From contig JBGSKY010000272.1 in the NCBI GenBank assembly GCA_041740995.1, positions 1-26,497 of the forward strand: a stretch of DNA of 26,497 bases, read 5' to 3'. Shown piece after piece: positions 6,885 to 15,900 of the stretch (position 1 is its first letter; each line of letters begins with the position of its first letter). A program made the translations under genes and the position numbers. This stretch comes from JBGSKY01 sp041740995 (GTDB lineage: Bacteria; Planctomycetota; Planctomycetia; Pirellulales; Pirellulaceae). Under the pieces are notes generated by a model, which did not search any database, was not told the DNA's origin, and saw only the letters and a list, made by a program, of their open reading frames with translations.

Positions 6885-7844
6885 ATGGAAGAGCAAACTG
6901 GTCAGAGCACTGAAGTTGCTGGCGAATTTTCTGTTTGGATCGAGCAAATTCAAAAGGTTCTGATTGGCGATTTCACGCCGCTGGAGCAATTTGGTAACTT
7001 TGCCATCATTCCAGCCATCAAGGCGCTAGCGATCCTGGCCGCGTTCTATTTTTTGGCGACCTACGCGTCGCGGCTGATGTCCGGTCCGATTCAATCGCGA
7101 GTCGATAAGACGCTTGGCCGGTTCCTGGAGAAGCTTATTTATCGGGGGCTGATTGGGTGTGGTTTCGTTTTCGTGCTGCACAGCTTTGGTGTCCGATCGA
7201 CCAGCTTCGCGGCCATCATCGCGGCGATGGGATTTGCGATTGGGTTAGCCTTTCAAGGGACGCTTTCCAATTTCGCTTCGGGTGTTTTGTTGATGGTTTT
7301 TCGCCCCTTCAAAGTCGGCGATCTAGTCGTCACCGATGGAGTAACGGCCATCGTTCGCGAGATTGATTTGTTTTGCACGATGGTCGATACGCCTGACAAC
7401 CGACGACTGATTATTCCGAACAGCGCGATTGCTGGCCACACGATAGAAAACATCACTCATCACCCAGTTCGCCGCCTAGAAATCCCTGTTGGGATCGCTT
7501 ATTCGGCAGATTTGAATCAAACGCGTGAAGCGTTGATGGCGGCGACGGCTGGCTGTGCCGATTCGATTATTCAAAACGAAGAGCGGAAGTCGCAGGCCTT
7601 GCTGATGGGCTTTGGGGCATCAGCGATCGACTGGCAAGTTCGCGTCTGGGTTGCTACGGCGGATTTCAACCGCGTCCGCGACTTGATGATTGCGAGCATC
7701 AAACATCAGCTTGATTTGGCGGAGATCCCAATCGCCTTTCCTCAGCTGGACGTTCACCTTGATCCCGCCGCCAGAGCCGCCATGCTGGGCGGAGGCCATC
7801 GAACCTTGCCTCGACGCATCTCGCCGACATCCGACGCGGCGTGA
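6885..7844 (+). CDS. Small-conductance mechanosensitive channel, MscS family
   Basis: 319 residues from ATG 6885 (MEEQTGQSTE); a TTG at 6858 would add nine. MscS channels open under membrane tension and release solutes on osmotic downshock. Three membrane segments are visible: 'IKALAILAAFYFLATYA', 'LIGCGFVFVLHSFGV' and the pore helix 'FAAIIAAMGFAIGLAFQGTL', whose Gly/Ala packing pattern is the family's hallmark. The beta domain follows ('PFKVGDLVVTDGVTAIVREI', 'RRLIIPNSAI'), then the alpha/beta C-terminal domain ending near 'LDVHLD'. Length is close to E. coli MscS (286) with a short tail. No clear ribosome site. Confidence 0.92.
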   Translation: MEEQTGQSTEVAGEFSVWIEQIQKVLIGDFTPLEQFGNFAIIPAIKALAILAAFYFLATYASRLMSGPIQSRVDKTLGRFLEKLIYRGLIGCGFVFVLHSFGVRSTSFAAIIAAMGFAIGLAFQGTLSNFASGVLLMVFRPFKVGDLVVTDGVTAIVREIDLFCTMVDTPDNRRLIIPNSAIAGHTIENITHHPVRRLEIPVGIAYSADLNQTREALMAATAGCADSIIQNEERKSQALLMGFGASAIDWQVRVWVATADFNRVRDLMIASIKHQLDLAEIPIAFPQLDVHLDPAARAAMLGGGHRTLPRRISPTSDAA

Positions 7845-7930
7845 TTTCGTGATTTTTTAAGGCCGTTTTTCTTCGATCTGTGAGCGACTTGGCGATTGAT
7901 TTTAGTTCATCGACGCGATGCGATCGGCTG

Positions 7931-7939
7931 TGATATACT
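7931..7939 (+). promoter_or_regulatory. Candidate extended -10 promoter for recJ
   Basis: TGATATACT fits the extended -10 pattern TGnTATAAT with one mismatch. Transcription would begin near 7946, 25 bases before the chosen recJ start. No -35 match is visible, as often with extended -10 promoters. Confidence 0.45.
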
Positions 7940-7970
7940 GCGTGTTTACAGCACGATGGATTGGAGCAAG

Positions 7971-9764
7971 ATGACTATGGAGAAGCTTTGGAGATGGATT
8001 CCTTCGGACACAGCAATCATCAAGGAAATCATTCGACAGACGGGCATCTCGCCAGTCATCGCGCAGTTGCTGGCGATTCGGAAAATTACCGAGCCGGATG
8101 CGATTCGCGCTTTCTTAGAACCGAAACTAACCGATCTACGTGACCCGGAATTACTGCCGGGAATGACCGAAGCGGCCGATCGATTGTTTGCCGCCATCAA
8201 GTCGAATAAAAAGATCGTCATTTACGGCGACTACGACGCCGATGGGATGACGTCGACTGCGATATTGGTCAACTGCCTCAAAGCCCTTTCGGCCGACGTC
8301 ACGTATTTTGTTCCCAACCGAATCGAAGACGGTTACGGGCTGAGCTGCAATTCTCTGCGAATGTTGGCCGAGCGAGGTCGCCAAGTCGTAGTTACGGTCG
8401 ATTGCGGAATCTGCTCGCTGGTCGAAGCCGAACTGTGCTTGGAGCTTGGCCTGGAATTGATCGTCACCGATCACCATCAAATGGAAAGCGAACTTCCAAA
8501 AGCGGCTGCGATTTTGCATCCGGCCTTGCCAGGCAGTAACTATCCGTTCACAGGACTCTGCGGCGCCGGTGTCGCGTTGAAACTCGCTTGGGCCTTGTGC
8601 CAACGGGCCAGCAATGCCACACGAGTCTTGCCAGCGTTGAAGGAATACTTGCTGGACGCATTATCTTTGGCCGCAATCGGCACGATAGCCGACGTGGTTC
8701 CGCTGATCGATGAGAATCGAGCTTTGGTTCGGCATGGGCTGGGTACCCTTGGTAGCAGACCGACGGTCGGACTTTTGAAGCTGCTAGATATTACCAACCT
8801 AATTCGCAAGAGTAGCTTGGCAACCGAAGACGTCGCGTTCACTTTAGCGCCCCGATTGAATGCGGCTGGTCGTTTGGGACAAGCTCAATTGGCTGTCGAG
8901 TTGCTGACCACCGACAACTCGACGCGAGCCGAAGCGTTGGCCGCGTACTTGCAAAAGCTTAACGGCGATCGGGAAACGATCGAACGAAGCATGATGCTTG
9001 CGGCTCAAAAACAAATCAACGAAAGCTTTGACGCAGAGAACGATCCAGCGCTCGTATTGGCGGCTCCCACTTGGCATCCCGGCGTGATTGGAATCGTCGC
9101 CGGACGACTGGCCGATCGCTATCACCGACCGGTCATCATTATCGCGCTCGATCAAATGGCACAAAAGCCTGGAACCGGTTCGGCGCGATCTCCATCGCAC
9201 ATAAATCTGCACGAAGCGTTGATGGCTTGTCGTGACCATTTGGTAACCTGTGGCGGACATGCAGCAGCGGCCGGATTGCGAGTCGAAGAAGCCAATTTAC
9301 CAGCCTTCCGCGCTGCCTTTTGCGAATACGTTGCTTCGCAAACCGCGGGGAACCTTGTTCAGCCTGAGATTCGTATCGATACCCAAGTAAACTTTATGTC
9401 GCTTGACGTCGATACGGTCATGAAGATCGATCAGATGGCCCCCTTTGGCAATTCCAATCCGCGACCGATTCTGGCCGCAACTCAAGTTCGACTGGCCGAG
9501 CCGACGAAGACCATGGGCAACGGTGATCGACATTTTGCAGGACGGTTTAAACAGGACAAAACGATTTTGCGCGGCATCGCGTTTGGTCAAGGCGAATGGG
9601 TTGCAAAACTCAACGAGATCGATGCGCCGCTGGATATCGCTTTTCGACCGGTAATCAACGAGTTTAATGGCCACAAACGCGTTGAGATGCACGTGGTGGA
9701 TTGGCGAATCAGCAAAGCGAGCAACTTGCAAGATCCCAAGCAGCTCGCTGCAACGACGGCTTAG
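7971..9764 (+). CDS. recJ: Single-stranded-DNA-specific 5'-3' exonuclease RecJ
   Basis: RecJ chews single-stranded DNA from the 5' end in recombination and mismatch/base-excision repair. The DHH phosphoesterase motifs are intact (numbering from the start used): 'VIYGDYDADG' with Asp near 87, 89 and 91; 'VVVTVDCG'; 'LIVTDHHQ' near 166-170; 'AAIGTIADVVPL'; 'APRLNAAGRLGQA'. The DHHA1 domain has 'WHPGVIGIVAGRLADRYHRP' and 'CGGHAAAAGLR' near 428. A C-terminal OB-fold completes the usual ~600-residue protein. Start choice is open: ATG 7956, 7971 or 7977. GGAG at 7963-7966 favours 7971 or 7977, and MEKLWRW (7977) resembles other RecJ starts. Confidence 0.94.
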   Translation: MTMEKLWRWIPSDTAIIKEIIRQTGISPVIAQLLAIRKITEPDAIRAFLEPKLTDLRDPELLPGMTEAADRLFAAIKSNKKIVIYGDYDADGMTSTAILVNCLKALSADVTYFVPNRIEDGYGLSCNSLRMLAERGRQVVVTVDCGICSLVEAELCLELGLELIVTDHHQMESELPKAAAILHPALPGSNYPFTGLCGAGVALKLAWALCQRASNATRVLPALKEYLLDALSLAAIGTIADVVPLIDENRALVRHGLGTLGSRPTVGLLKLLDITNLIRKSSLATEDVAFTLAPRLNAAGRLGQAQLAVELLTTDNSTRAEALAAYLQKLNGDRETIERSMMLAAQKQINESFDAENDPALVLAAPTWHPGVIGIVAGRLADRYHRPVIIIALDQMAQKPGTGSARSPSHINLHEALMACRDHLVTCGGHAAAAGLRVEEANLPAFRAAFCEYVASQTAGNLVQPEIRIDTQVNFMSLDVDTVMKIDQMAPFGNSNPRPILAATQVRLAEPTKTMGNGDRHFAGRFKQDKTILRGIAFGQGEWVAKLNEIDAPLDIAFRPVINEFNGHKRVEMHVVDWRISKASNLQDPKQLAATTA

Positions 9765-9815
9765 GCTGCTCCCAAAACTGTAGAGTCGGCGTCAGCCTGT
9801 CAGCTAGAACAGCGG

Positions 9816-9841
9816 TAGGCCGGAACGCCTAACTTGTTTTT
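9816..9841 (+). terminator. Possible Rho-independent terminator after recJ
   Basis: TAGGC (9816-9820) pairs with GCCTA (9827-9831) around CGGAAC, followed by ACTTGTTTTT. The stem is only five pairs, so it is a weak candidate, but it sits about 50 bases after the recJ stop and has a T-run. Confidence 0.4.
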
Positions 9842-9886
9842 CCCGATCGATTGCGGATTGCCGCCGCAACAAACAAAGTTTTGCGA

Positions 9887-9939
9887 TTCGATTATTTTTC
9901 GACTTTTCAAATCGTTTACGACTTCGAAAAATAATTGAA
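9887..9939. repeat. AT-rich long inverted repeat
   Basis: A 16-base arm (9887-9902) and its complement (9924-9939) match at 15 of 16 positions around a 21-base spacer. The core of each arm is ATTATTTTTCGA. It could be a cruciform or mRNA hairpin, or a two-site protein-binding element. It lies between recJ and the desaturase gene. Confidence 0.55.
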
Positions 9940-10203
9940 AGCATTTGAAATCGCTAAGTTAACTACGTTTGTTGAAAAATCTGAACGACAATTCGTTCAT
10001 CGCCGTCGCCAGCATTGTCGATAAGTTAGACAAGGTAGCGAATTCAAAGTTGAGCTCAGTGAAGCTCACAGACTTTACCCGCCTATTCAAATGAGGGCTA
10101 ACTCTTTGGAGCGGCGGAGCGGGGCCAACTCCCTTCCGAAAAGAATGTGTGCTGGCTGCCACCGATCCACGTGACCTTTAGAACGACAATCGCTGCAACT
10201 GCC

Positions 10204-11358
10204 ATGAGTGATGCTCAGGACTTCCAACTTGAAAGCGCACGTTTCTCGATCCGACAAGCACGCAATCTTGTCAAGGGTTTGAGCAAACCGGAGCCCGTGA
10301 TTTACTGGACCGATTTTCTAGTCAGCATCATTGCCGGGCATGCCGCTTTCCAATTGCTGCTCCATCGCGACAAATGGCTCAGCGCTTCACCGCTGTTGAC
10401 GACAATTATCGTTGTTGGCCTCTACGCTGCCGCTGTATTGCTGTACCTGCGAGCGGCGATGTTTACTCATGAATTGGTGCACTTGCCTAAAGAGGGCTTT
10501 AGAGGGTTCCGATTTGCTTGGAACTTGCTGTGCGGAATTCCGTTTATGATCCCTTCGTTTATGTACTATCCGCACGTGGATCATCATCGACGGAAAAGCT
10601 ATGGTACCGATGACGATGGCGAGTATCTGAATTTGTCGCATCAGCCGCCAAGAGCGATTGTCGGATACATGATGCTAATTTTGATTACACCGATCGTCGG
10701 CTATCTGCGTTTTGCAGTTTTGAGCCCACTGGGTTGGATGTTTCCAGCTATTCGTCGTTGGAATTTTCGTCGGGCCTCGACGATGGTTATGGACATCACT
10801 TATCAGCGACCCGAGGCTGGCAAACGCGTTCAGCGAATTATGCTGATACAAGAGATCGCATGTTTCGCTGTGTGCATGGCGATTGCGTTTCGAGCACCAA
10901 TCGTCACAGGCCAATGGTACGACCCGCTCTGGTTTCAAGCTTATGCGGTCTCGATCGGTTTGTTGGTTCTGAATAATGTCCGAACACTTGGTGCGCATCG
11001 ATGGACGGGTGAAGGTTCAGAGTTGTCGTTTGAACAACAGTTGCTGGACTCCTGCGACTATCCTTATCGACCAATAATTACCGAACTATGGGGGCCAACA
11101 GGGACGCGTTACCATGCAACGCACCATCTATTCCCAAGCATCCCTTATCACAATCTCGGTAAGGCACATCGCCGACTGATGGCCGGACTTCCCGCAGACA
11201 GTCTTTACCGTGAAACGGTCAAAGTCAGCTTGTTGGCCGAGGTAGTTGATCTTTGGCGACGGGCTGTCCAGTCTCAACGATTAAGCACCAAGACTGAATC
11301 GTCAGCACCAGCGACTGGCATCGCTTCAAAGCCACAAGAACGCCAAGAAGCCGCCTGA
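10204..11358 (+). CDS. Membrane fatty-acid desaturase-type di-iron enzyme
   Basis: 384 residues from ATG 10204 (MSDAQDFQLE). The frame is open upstream to 10147, but the leader there is not protein-like. The three histidine boxes of integral-membrane desaturases/hydroxylases are present: 'HELVH' (HxxxH), 'HVDHH' (HxxHH) and the late 'HATHHLFP' (HxxHH). They bind two irons facing the cytoplasm and insert a double bond or hydroxyl group using oxygen. Four or so membrane segments lie around them, e.g. 'LLTTIIVVGLYAAAVLLYL'. The substrate cannot be told: acyl lipid is most likely, a carotenoid or sterol-like lipid possible. A methyltransferase follows about 140 bases downstream on the same strand. 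Confidence 0.85.
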   Translation: MSDAQDFQLESARFSIRQARNLVKGLSKPEPVIYWTDFLVSIIAGHAAFQLLLHRDKWLSASPLLTTIIVVGLYAAAVLLYLRAAMFTHELVHLPKEGFRGFRFAWNLLCGIPFMIPSFMYYPHVDHHRRKSYGTDDDGEYLNLSHQPPRAIVGYMMLILITPIVGYLRFAVLSPLGWMFPAIRRWNFRRASTMVMDITYQRPEAGKRVQRIMLIQEIACFAVCMAIAFRAPIVTGQWYDPLWFQAYAVSIGLLVLNNVRTLGAHRWTGEGSELSFEQQLLDSCDYPYRPIITELWGPTGTRYHATHHLFPSIPYHNLGKAHRRLMAGLPADSLYRETVKVSLLAEVVDLWRRAVQSQRLSTKTESSAPATGIASKPQERQEAA

Positions 11359-11399
11359 TTACGAGTGGCACAAGGCGTAGCGAATTTGATAATCGCTTA

Positions 11400-11426
11400 A
11401 CCGACCAACTTAAATTGGTAGGCGGT
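11400..11426 (+). other. Hairpin between desaturase and methyltransferase genes
   Basis: ACCG and CCAA pair with TTGG and CGGT across 11400-11426, with small internal mismatches and no T-run. It may end the desaturase mRNA in part. Confidence 0.3.
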
Positions 11427-11499
11427 CGCTTAATACGTTGTTTTCCGTTACGATCTTCAACTCGGTTGATTCGACGGAAAAGCAAATATCAGGCAAGCA

Positions 11500-12336
11500 A
11501 TGATCGCTGTTGAAGGTGTCAAAAAAAGTTCGATTCGCAGCCACTACCAGCTCGGCACACTGTTTTATCGGTTGCTTTGGGGACCGCACATTCATCACGG
11601 ACTATGGAACGGCGACGAATCGGCCTCTGTCGCCCAGTGTCAGTTGACTGACACGCTAGCCGATCTAGCGAAAATCAAAAGCGGCGAAAAAATCGTCGAC
11701 ATTGGTTGCGGCATGGGCGGTTCTTCAATTCGCTTGGCAAAACTCCGTGGCGTCGACGCGACCGGCGTCACGCTCAGCCCTTTTCAAGCGCGATGGGCCG
11801 CTCTTTCATCACGTTTTCATCGCGTGAAAGCATCGACGCGATTCATGGCCCACGATGCTGAAACGGTAAAATTTGATCCGTCGAGCTTTGACGTGATGTG
11901 GAGCGTTGAATGCACAGAACACTTGTTCGACAAGCCTGCGTTCTTCCGCCAAGCTGCCCAGTGGCTACGTCCAGGCGGTCGTATGGCGATCTGCGTCTGG
12001 TTCGAAGGCGAAGACATTAGCCGGGACGATCATCGTCGGCAATGCGAAGAAGTCTGCGAGCGTTTTGTCTGTCCATCGCTGGGCACCCGCGGAGATTACG
12101 CGGGCTGGATGACTGATCAAGGCATGGTCATTCGACACAATGTCGACTGGACTGCTCGAGTTACCAAAACGTGGGAGATCTGCAAGCAACGTGTCCAACG
12201 GACTGGTGTTCGACACATTGCAAAGATTCTCGATCGTGAGCAAGTCGACTTTATCGACGGCTTCGATGCCCTGCTAAACGCCTACCGCAGCGGTGCGATG
12301 CAGTATGGCGCAATCGTTGCCGAGAAACCGCTCTAG
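11500..12336 (+). CDS. Class I SAM methyltransferase, tocopherol/small-molecule methyltransferase-like
   Basis: 278 residues. ATG 11500 has AGG seven bases upstream. The N-terminal 'YQLGTLFYRLLWGPHIHHGL' is the pattern seen in gamma-tocopherol, sarcosine/dimethylglycine and cyclopropane-synthase-like methyltransferases. SAM-binding motif I is 'IVDIGCGMGGSSIRLAK'; 'GVDATGVTLSPFQ', 'SFDVMWSVECTEHLFDKPAF' and 'LRPGGRMAICVWF' are motifs II-IV. The second half differs from true tocopherol enzymes as far as I can judge, so the acceptor is unknown. Placed after the desaturase it may modify a lipid or quinone. Its stop lies 21 bases from that of the convergent lipoprotein gene. Confidence 0.8.
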   Translation: MIAVEGVKKSSIRSHYQLGTLFYRLLWGPHIHHGLWNGDESASVAQCQLTDTLADLAKIKSGEKIVDIGCGMGGSSIRLAKLRGVDATGVTLSPFQARWAALSSRFHRVKASTRFMAHDAETVKFDPSSFDVMWSVECTEHLFDKPAFFRQAAQWLRPGGRMAICVWFEGEDISRDDHRRQCEEVCERFVCPSLGTRGDYAGWMTDQGMVIRHNVDWTARVTKTWEICKQRVQRTGVRHIAKILDREQVDFIDGFDALLNAYRSGAMQYGAIVAEKPL

Positions 12337-12357
12337 CACCCAAGTCTTCGCTTTAAA

Positions 12358-12876
12358 TCAATGCAAGTGATCTGCATGTTCGGCATGGGAATGTTCGTCG
12401 TGATCATGTTCGTGCAGAATTTCTCCGCGATAAGCGACGTCGTTGATTGTCAGCATAAGTTTCGGTTTTGCTGTCTCATCATCGATATGATAAGCCAACT
12501 CAGCGTCAGCGAGTGTGAATCGCGATGATTTGCCTTCAGCATCTCCGTCCTGTGGGCTCGCCAGCAGTTGAAATTGCTCCGGTGAACCGTCGTGTAATAA
12601 ATTGATTGTAACTTCTGAAGCGGCAATCGGCACGGCTGTCTTCGCGGCGGAATCGAGCACATAAATCGTCACTGACACACCGTCGTGCACCAGCTCAGCA
12701 TGAAATTCTTCTTCGCCCAGTTCTATCAAGAGGCCTTTATGAGGACCGCTTGACGCATGCGCGTGTTGGTCCGTTAATGAATGTCCATTATCCTTGGACG
12801 CTTGATCAGTCTGTTTGCAACCGCTGAAGCTCAGCGCGCAACCAACGATGACTACTGAGAATAAAATTCTCTTCAT
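12358..12876 (-). CDS. Histidine-rich lipoprotein of the metal efflux cluster
   Basis: 172 residues. The signal peptide 'MKRILFSVVIVGCALSFSGC' ends in a lipobox (LSFSGC), so the mature protein should be lipid-anchored at Cys20. After it come His clusters near 32-46 ('GHSLTDQHAHASSGPHKGLL'), a beta-rich middle, and a terminal 'HEHDHDEHSHAEHADHLH' tail with eight His in 18 residues. That implies binding of Zn, Cu, Ni or Co. AAGGG lies eight bases before the ATG. It follows the RND pump gene by 77 bases on the same strand, so it may be the last gene of that operon. No named family recognised. Confidence 0.85.
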   Translation of the reverse strand: MKRILFSVVIVGCALSFSGCKQTDQASKDNGHSLTDQHAHASSGPHKGLLIELGEEEFHAELVHDGVSVTIYVLDSAAKTAVPIAASEVTINLLHDGSPEQFQLLASPQDGDAEGKSSRFTLADAELAYHIDDETAKPKLMLTINDVAYRGEILHEHDHDEHSHAEHADHLH

Positions 12877-12953
12877 ATCAAAATCCCTTTATCCTTCTAA
12901 CGTTAACAATCTTCAAATCAGATTTATCAGTTTTAACTGACTACAAATAAAAC

Positions 12954-15900
12954 TCATTCCATCAACGACTCGGGCTGCGGATGAATGCTGCGTCGGCTTC
13001 CATAGAGCCAAAATAGTGCCGGGTGCACAAAGAAGTCGAGCATGGTTGAACTGATCAATCCGCCAAGGATCACCGTTGCAACGGGATACAAGATTTCTTT
13101 GCCTGCGTCACCAGCTGACATAACTAACGGCACCAAAGCGATGCCAGATGTTAGTGCCGTCATCAAAACCGGCGCCAGTCGTTCCAACCCCGCCCGGACA
13201 ATCATTGAATGCGTGAATTGCTCGCCTTCGTGTTCGACCAAATGCAAATAATGTTGGAGCAAAAGAATCCCATTTCGTGACGCAATACCCGCTAGCGAGA
13301 TGAATCCGACCATGGCGGCAATCGTCAGCGTTTGACCTGTGAGGACTAACGCCGCAACGCTTCCGATAAACGCCATGGGTAACGCGGCCATGACTTGTAA
13401 CGATAAATTAGCACTTTGAAATAGTGTGTACAAAACAAAGAACACCGCGAGCATAGACAAGAAAAACAATACTCCGATCACACGGCTCGCCGATTGTTGG
13501 CTTTGGAATTGCCCACCGTATTCGACAAAATAGCCCGATGGTAGCGAATTAACGACCGGCTTAATCTTGTCCTGTATATCACTAACTACATCGACTACAC
13601 CACGATTGGACACATTGCACTGAACGATAATGCGGCGCCGAACATTTTCGTGATTGACGGTATTTGGACCGCCTGATTCGTAAATCTTTGCGAGGCTTGC
13701 TAGTGGAACCACGCCGCCATCGGGCAGATGTATGGCGAGTCGCTTCAATTCATCGAGGTTTTCACGATACTCGTCTTTCATTCGGACTAGCAAGTCGAAT
13801 GTTCGCATATCATCGAGCACTTGCGAAACAACTTTTCCATTCATCGCGGTCTCAATCGTGTCGTTGACCTGATTGGCCGTCAGACCGTACTTGAGCAGTT
13901 CGTCACGGTTAAGCTCTATTCGTAACTGAGGGATAATTACTTGTGGTTCGACCAGACTATCTTTCACGCCGTTTACTCGCTGCATTTCTACTTTGATTTG
14001 CTCGGCTTTTTGACGCAGCAAGTCTAAATCATAGCCGTAAATTTTGATCCCAACCTGAGCCTTAACACCAGAGAGCATATGAGAAATTAGATGAGCAATC
14101 GGTTGCTCAGTCGCAGTCACGATGCCTGGAATTTCGTCCATCGCGTTGCGAATTTCTGTGAGTTGCTCGGCCCGACTGCGATCAGAATGCGGATCTAGCT
14201 CGATAATAATTTCGGAATTATTAACTCCTTCGGCATGCTCGTCTAATTCCGCTCGCCCAGTACGACGAGCGAACTTTTGCACGTCCTCAATCCGCATCAA
14301 AGATTTTTCTACCGTTTGCAAAATCGAATTGGAAGCGGACAATGACGTTCCCGGTGGCAAGACAACGTTCAATTGAATCGTTCCCTCGTTGAACGGTGGC
14401 AAGAAGTCTTTCTCAATCCGTAATGCGAATATCGCTGCGATCGCAACCATCACTAGCGTGATCATTAAATTCAATTTTGGAAATGCGAGGCTAAATCGGA
14501 TAACGCGACTAGCAACCCATTTCAAACCCCGCAACACGATACTGTCACGAGCATGACCGCTAGCCTTGCGACGACCAAGCAGCCAATAAGAAAGGACTGG
14601 CGTTACGGTCAGCGACACAAGAAGCGAGGACAAAATCGATACGATGTAAGCAATGCCTAGCGGTGCGAATAGTTTTCCCTCCATGCCACCAAGTGCGAAG
14701 AGCGGAATGAAAACCAAAATCACAATCATTGTGCCAAACACGATTGATCGCCGAACTTCAACACTCGCGCGAAAGACCACCAACAGAGGGTCAACCGGAC
14801 TTCCAGCCAGACGATTTTCTTTCAGTCGTCGGTATATGTTTTCGACATCAACAATCGCATCGTCAACAAGTTCACCCATCGCCACAGCAATTCCGCCCAA
14901 CGTCATCGTATTGATCGATAGCCCCAACGCAGAAAACACGATGGCCGTGATGACTAATGAAAGAGGAATCGCTGTCAAAGTGATAAACGTAGTTCGAATG
15001 TCCAACAAAAACAGAAACAGAATAACGACAACCAAAAAGCTTCCGTCTCGCAGCGCTAGCGCCACGTTCTCGATCGCACGATCAATAAACGCTTTTTGCG
15101 AATAGACCGTGGTTAGTCGAACACCAGGCGGCAAGCTCGATTGCAGATCGTCAATCGCTTGCAATACTTCGTTGGTAACTTTGCGAGTATCTGCGCCTGG
15201 CTGCTTGTTGATCGTAAGCACTACCGCAGGCCCACCACGCCAAGTGGCGAGTTCAGAATTTTGAGTAAGGCCTTGAGAGTTTTGAGTTTCGAGGACTGTC
15301 GTCATTCTCTCAACTTTCATCTCTTCACTTTCAATGTTGATATCGCGCCCAGCATCTCGCACAAACGCTGAGCTGTCACCTCGTTTAACCTGCGCGCCTT
15401 CGACCACGGCAGCTACTTGCGAAAGCATGACCGGACGACCTTCGCGGATCGTGACGGGAACTTTTTTTAGATCGTCAATCGACTCAACTCGACCGAGCGA
15501 GCGAACAAGCAATTCATTTGGTCCTTGGCGGTCCAGATATCCACCAGTTCCATTTTCGTTGCTTGCCGCGACAGCCAATTCAACTTCATCAAGCGTAACG
15601 CCGAAACGCAGCATTGCATCGGGATCGACCAGCACCTGAAACTGCTTCCGTTGCCCGCCCATAGTGAAAACTTGCGACACGCCTGGAATGGTCAACAGGC
15701 GTTGGCGAACGACCCAATCTGCAATAGTCCGAAGCCGCATCGGATCGACTTGCGGATCGTCGCTCCACATACCGAGCATCAGCACTTGGCCCATGATCGA
15801 AGAAATCGGTGCAAGCTGTGGCGTGATGCCTTTGGGTAAACGGTCCTGTATCATCTGCATCCGTTCGGCCACGATTTGCCGGTCGGTGTAGACGTCCGTC

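Larger units (their letters stand above)
9765..10203. other. Intergenic region between recJ and the desaturase
   Basis: About 440 bases. It holds the weak terminator at 9816-9841 and the inverted repeat at 9887-9939. From 9940 to 10203 I see no gene or clear promoter. A 67-codon minus-strand frame at 9959-10162 has no family features and no neighbours on its strand. Confidence 0.5.

Noticed and set aside
8151..8603. 150-codon minus-strand frame inside recJ
   Set aside because: Antisense shadow covering the DHH catalytic motifs of recJ.
9959..10162. 67-codon minus-strand frame between recJ and the desaturase
   Set aside because: No family features, no ribosome site, no neighbours on its strand.
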